Shown: one piece after another, positions 62,351-62,890 of the stretch
Layout: each line of letters opens with the position of its first letter
Position numbering within the stretch: the first letter of the stretch is position 1
Assembly: GCA_022564995.1 (NCBI GenBank)
Contig: JADFKK010000006.1
Location: forward strand, 1 to 62,890
Source of the DNA: Planctomycetota bacterium
GTDB lineage: Bacteria; Planctomycetota; Planctomycetia; Pirellulales; JADFKK01
DNA: 62,890 nt
Direction of reading: 5' to 3'
Notes under the pieces: model-generated
Database searches by the model: none
What the model saw: the letters and a program-made list of their open reading frames with translations, nothing else
What the model was told of the DNA's origin: nothing
Made by a program: the position numbers and the translations under genes

Positions 62351-62890
62351 GCTGGCCCCCGGTTTTCAGGATACCCGGTTTTAGGATAGGAGTGGAAGAA
62401 ACGCCCAGGCTCGCAGGGGTCATCGTAACCGGGGGGTTCGCGGATTGCAAGAAAACGTGCGATGGCGGCGGTAGAGCTTGCATCGCGGGACGTCAGATTG
62501 AGCCGGCGTGAAGGTAAGAAGGGTTCTGACAGACGTTGAAATGTAACGCTTTTAACTAGCCCAGGCATTTATGCCTGGGACTCGATTCGCCGCGCCCTCT
62601 TTTCTTTCGGCCCCTTTAGGGGCCTCGTGATGGCAACCGTCGAATCGGCGCGTTCTCGCAACGCTAGGCCCCTGAAGGGGCCGGACAAAAACAATTCGAT
62701 TCGCTTCCTATTCCCAGGCATAAATGCCTGGGCTAATCAAAAGACCCTACGGCACAACCTAGTCCTTAAACAAGCGAAGCCGGTTCGCTTGATTTTGTTT
62801 TTTCGAGCTTGGTTTTCGGGGCGCAGGCTGTCCGGCGGCTTTTGGGGAAGCCGTTTATTCGGTTCGGGTTTCGGGTTCGATCATGTTTCG
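62351..62890. repeat. 540-bp gene-free end of window with large nested palindrome
   Basis: The outer arms are TAGCCCAGGCATTTATGCCT (from 62557) and AGGCATAAATGCCTGGGCTA (ending 62735), each itself a hairpin. Inner GGCCCCTTTAGGGGCC and GGCCCCTGAAGGGGCC (around 62608 and 62667) are also palindromes, with GATTCGCCGCGCC / CGAATCGGCGCG between. No gene is recognised. AAGCGAAGCCGGTTCGCTTG followed by a T-rich run (about 62774-62806) is terminator-like. The end of the window may hold the start of a neighbouring gene. Confidence 0.8.
62774..62806 (+). terminator. Possible terminator hairpin
   Basis: CAAGCGAA / TTCGCTTG with a short CCGG-type loop is followed by ATTTTGTTTTTT. Orientation is plus, but the corresponding gene is not visible. 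Confidence 0.5.

Overview
The window looks like a chromosomal segment of a high-GC planctomycete (Planctomycetota, most like the Pirellulales/Gemmatales lineages). The evidence is the protein repertoire: a DUF1549/DUF1553 protein with haem-like CxxCH motifs, a HEAT-repeat protein with a C-terminal c-type haem domain, PEP-CTERM and dockerin-like surface proteins, an [12 protein letters not shown] N-terminus on a beta-helix protein, an SHD1-domain protein, an LRR protein with the RRWYQFSLKTLL leader, sulfatases, and small zinc-ribbon proteins familiar from planctomycete genomes. No rRNA, tRNA or CRISPR array was recognised.

Layout: 1-284 is the 3' end of an IS66 transposase. 554-8065 (+) carries a secretin-N-like protein, the large DUF1549/DUF1553 protein, a DUF104 antitoxin with a frameshifted PIN toxin, an amidase and an alpha/beta hydrolase. 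8062-12420 (-) holds a GH2-like jelly-roll protein, a pilin-like protein and an MMPL/RND exporter. 12952-16501 (+) pairs an LptD-like outer-membrane protein with a DgkA-like kinase. 16660-17976 (-) is thyA-folA. About 18.3-23.65 kb is a decayed phage-like element: terminase and portal genes are broken, but the serine recombinase is intact. 23.7-36.2 kb contains secreted and surface proteins (LRR, lipoprotein, transglutaminase-elicitor-like, PEP-CTERM, haem protein, toroid glycan-active protein, LVIVD/dockerin/PEP-CTERM) plus mazEF. 36.5-41 kb (-) holds a BON protein, cysC, an acyl-CoA dehydrogenase homologue, a MOSC protein and an SHD1 protein. 41.1-43.1 kb (+) holds a JAMM-like protein with a small partner and an M50 protease. 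43.2-51.4 kb (-) holds a sulfatase relic, a PEP-CTERM protein, a sulfatase, an HNH protein, a thiaminase-I-like protein, an EEP nuclease/phosphatase-fold protein and an intradiol dioxygenase. The rest holds leuB, ankyrin, HNH, ferredoxin, sigma factor and planctomycete hypothetical genes, ending in a beta-helix surface protein.

The intergenic space is full of dispersed palindromic repeats, at least six recurring families. Several have moved into gene ends: one supplies a stop codon, one forms the C-terminus of a protein, and one sits in frame inside a surface protein. The most unusual structure is a pair of about 250-bp direct repeats flanking an EEP-family gene. Each ends in a perfect inverted repeat whose 27-bp centre is in opposite orientation in the two copies.

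The most interesting protein calls are a thiaminase-I-like secreted enzyme with both catalytic residues conserved, a stand-alone JAMM-like protein with a small PepSY/immunity-like partner, and an overlapping pair of unrecognised genes at 51535-52279. All family names come from reading the sequences by eye; no database search was run.
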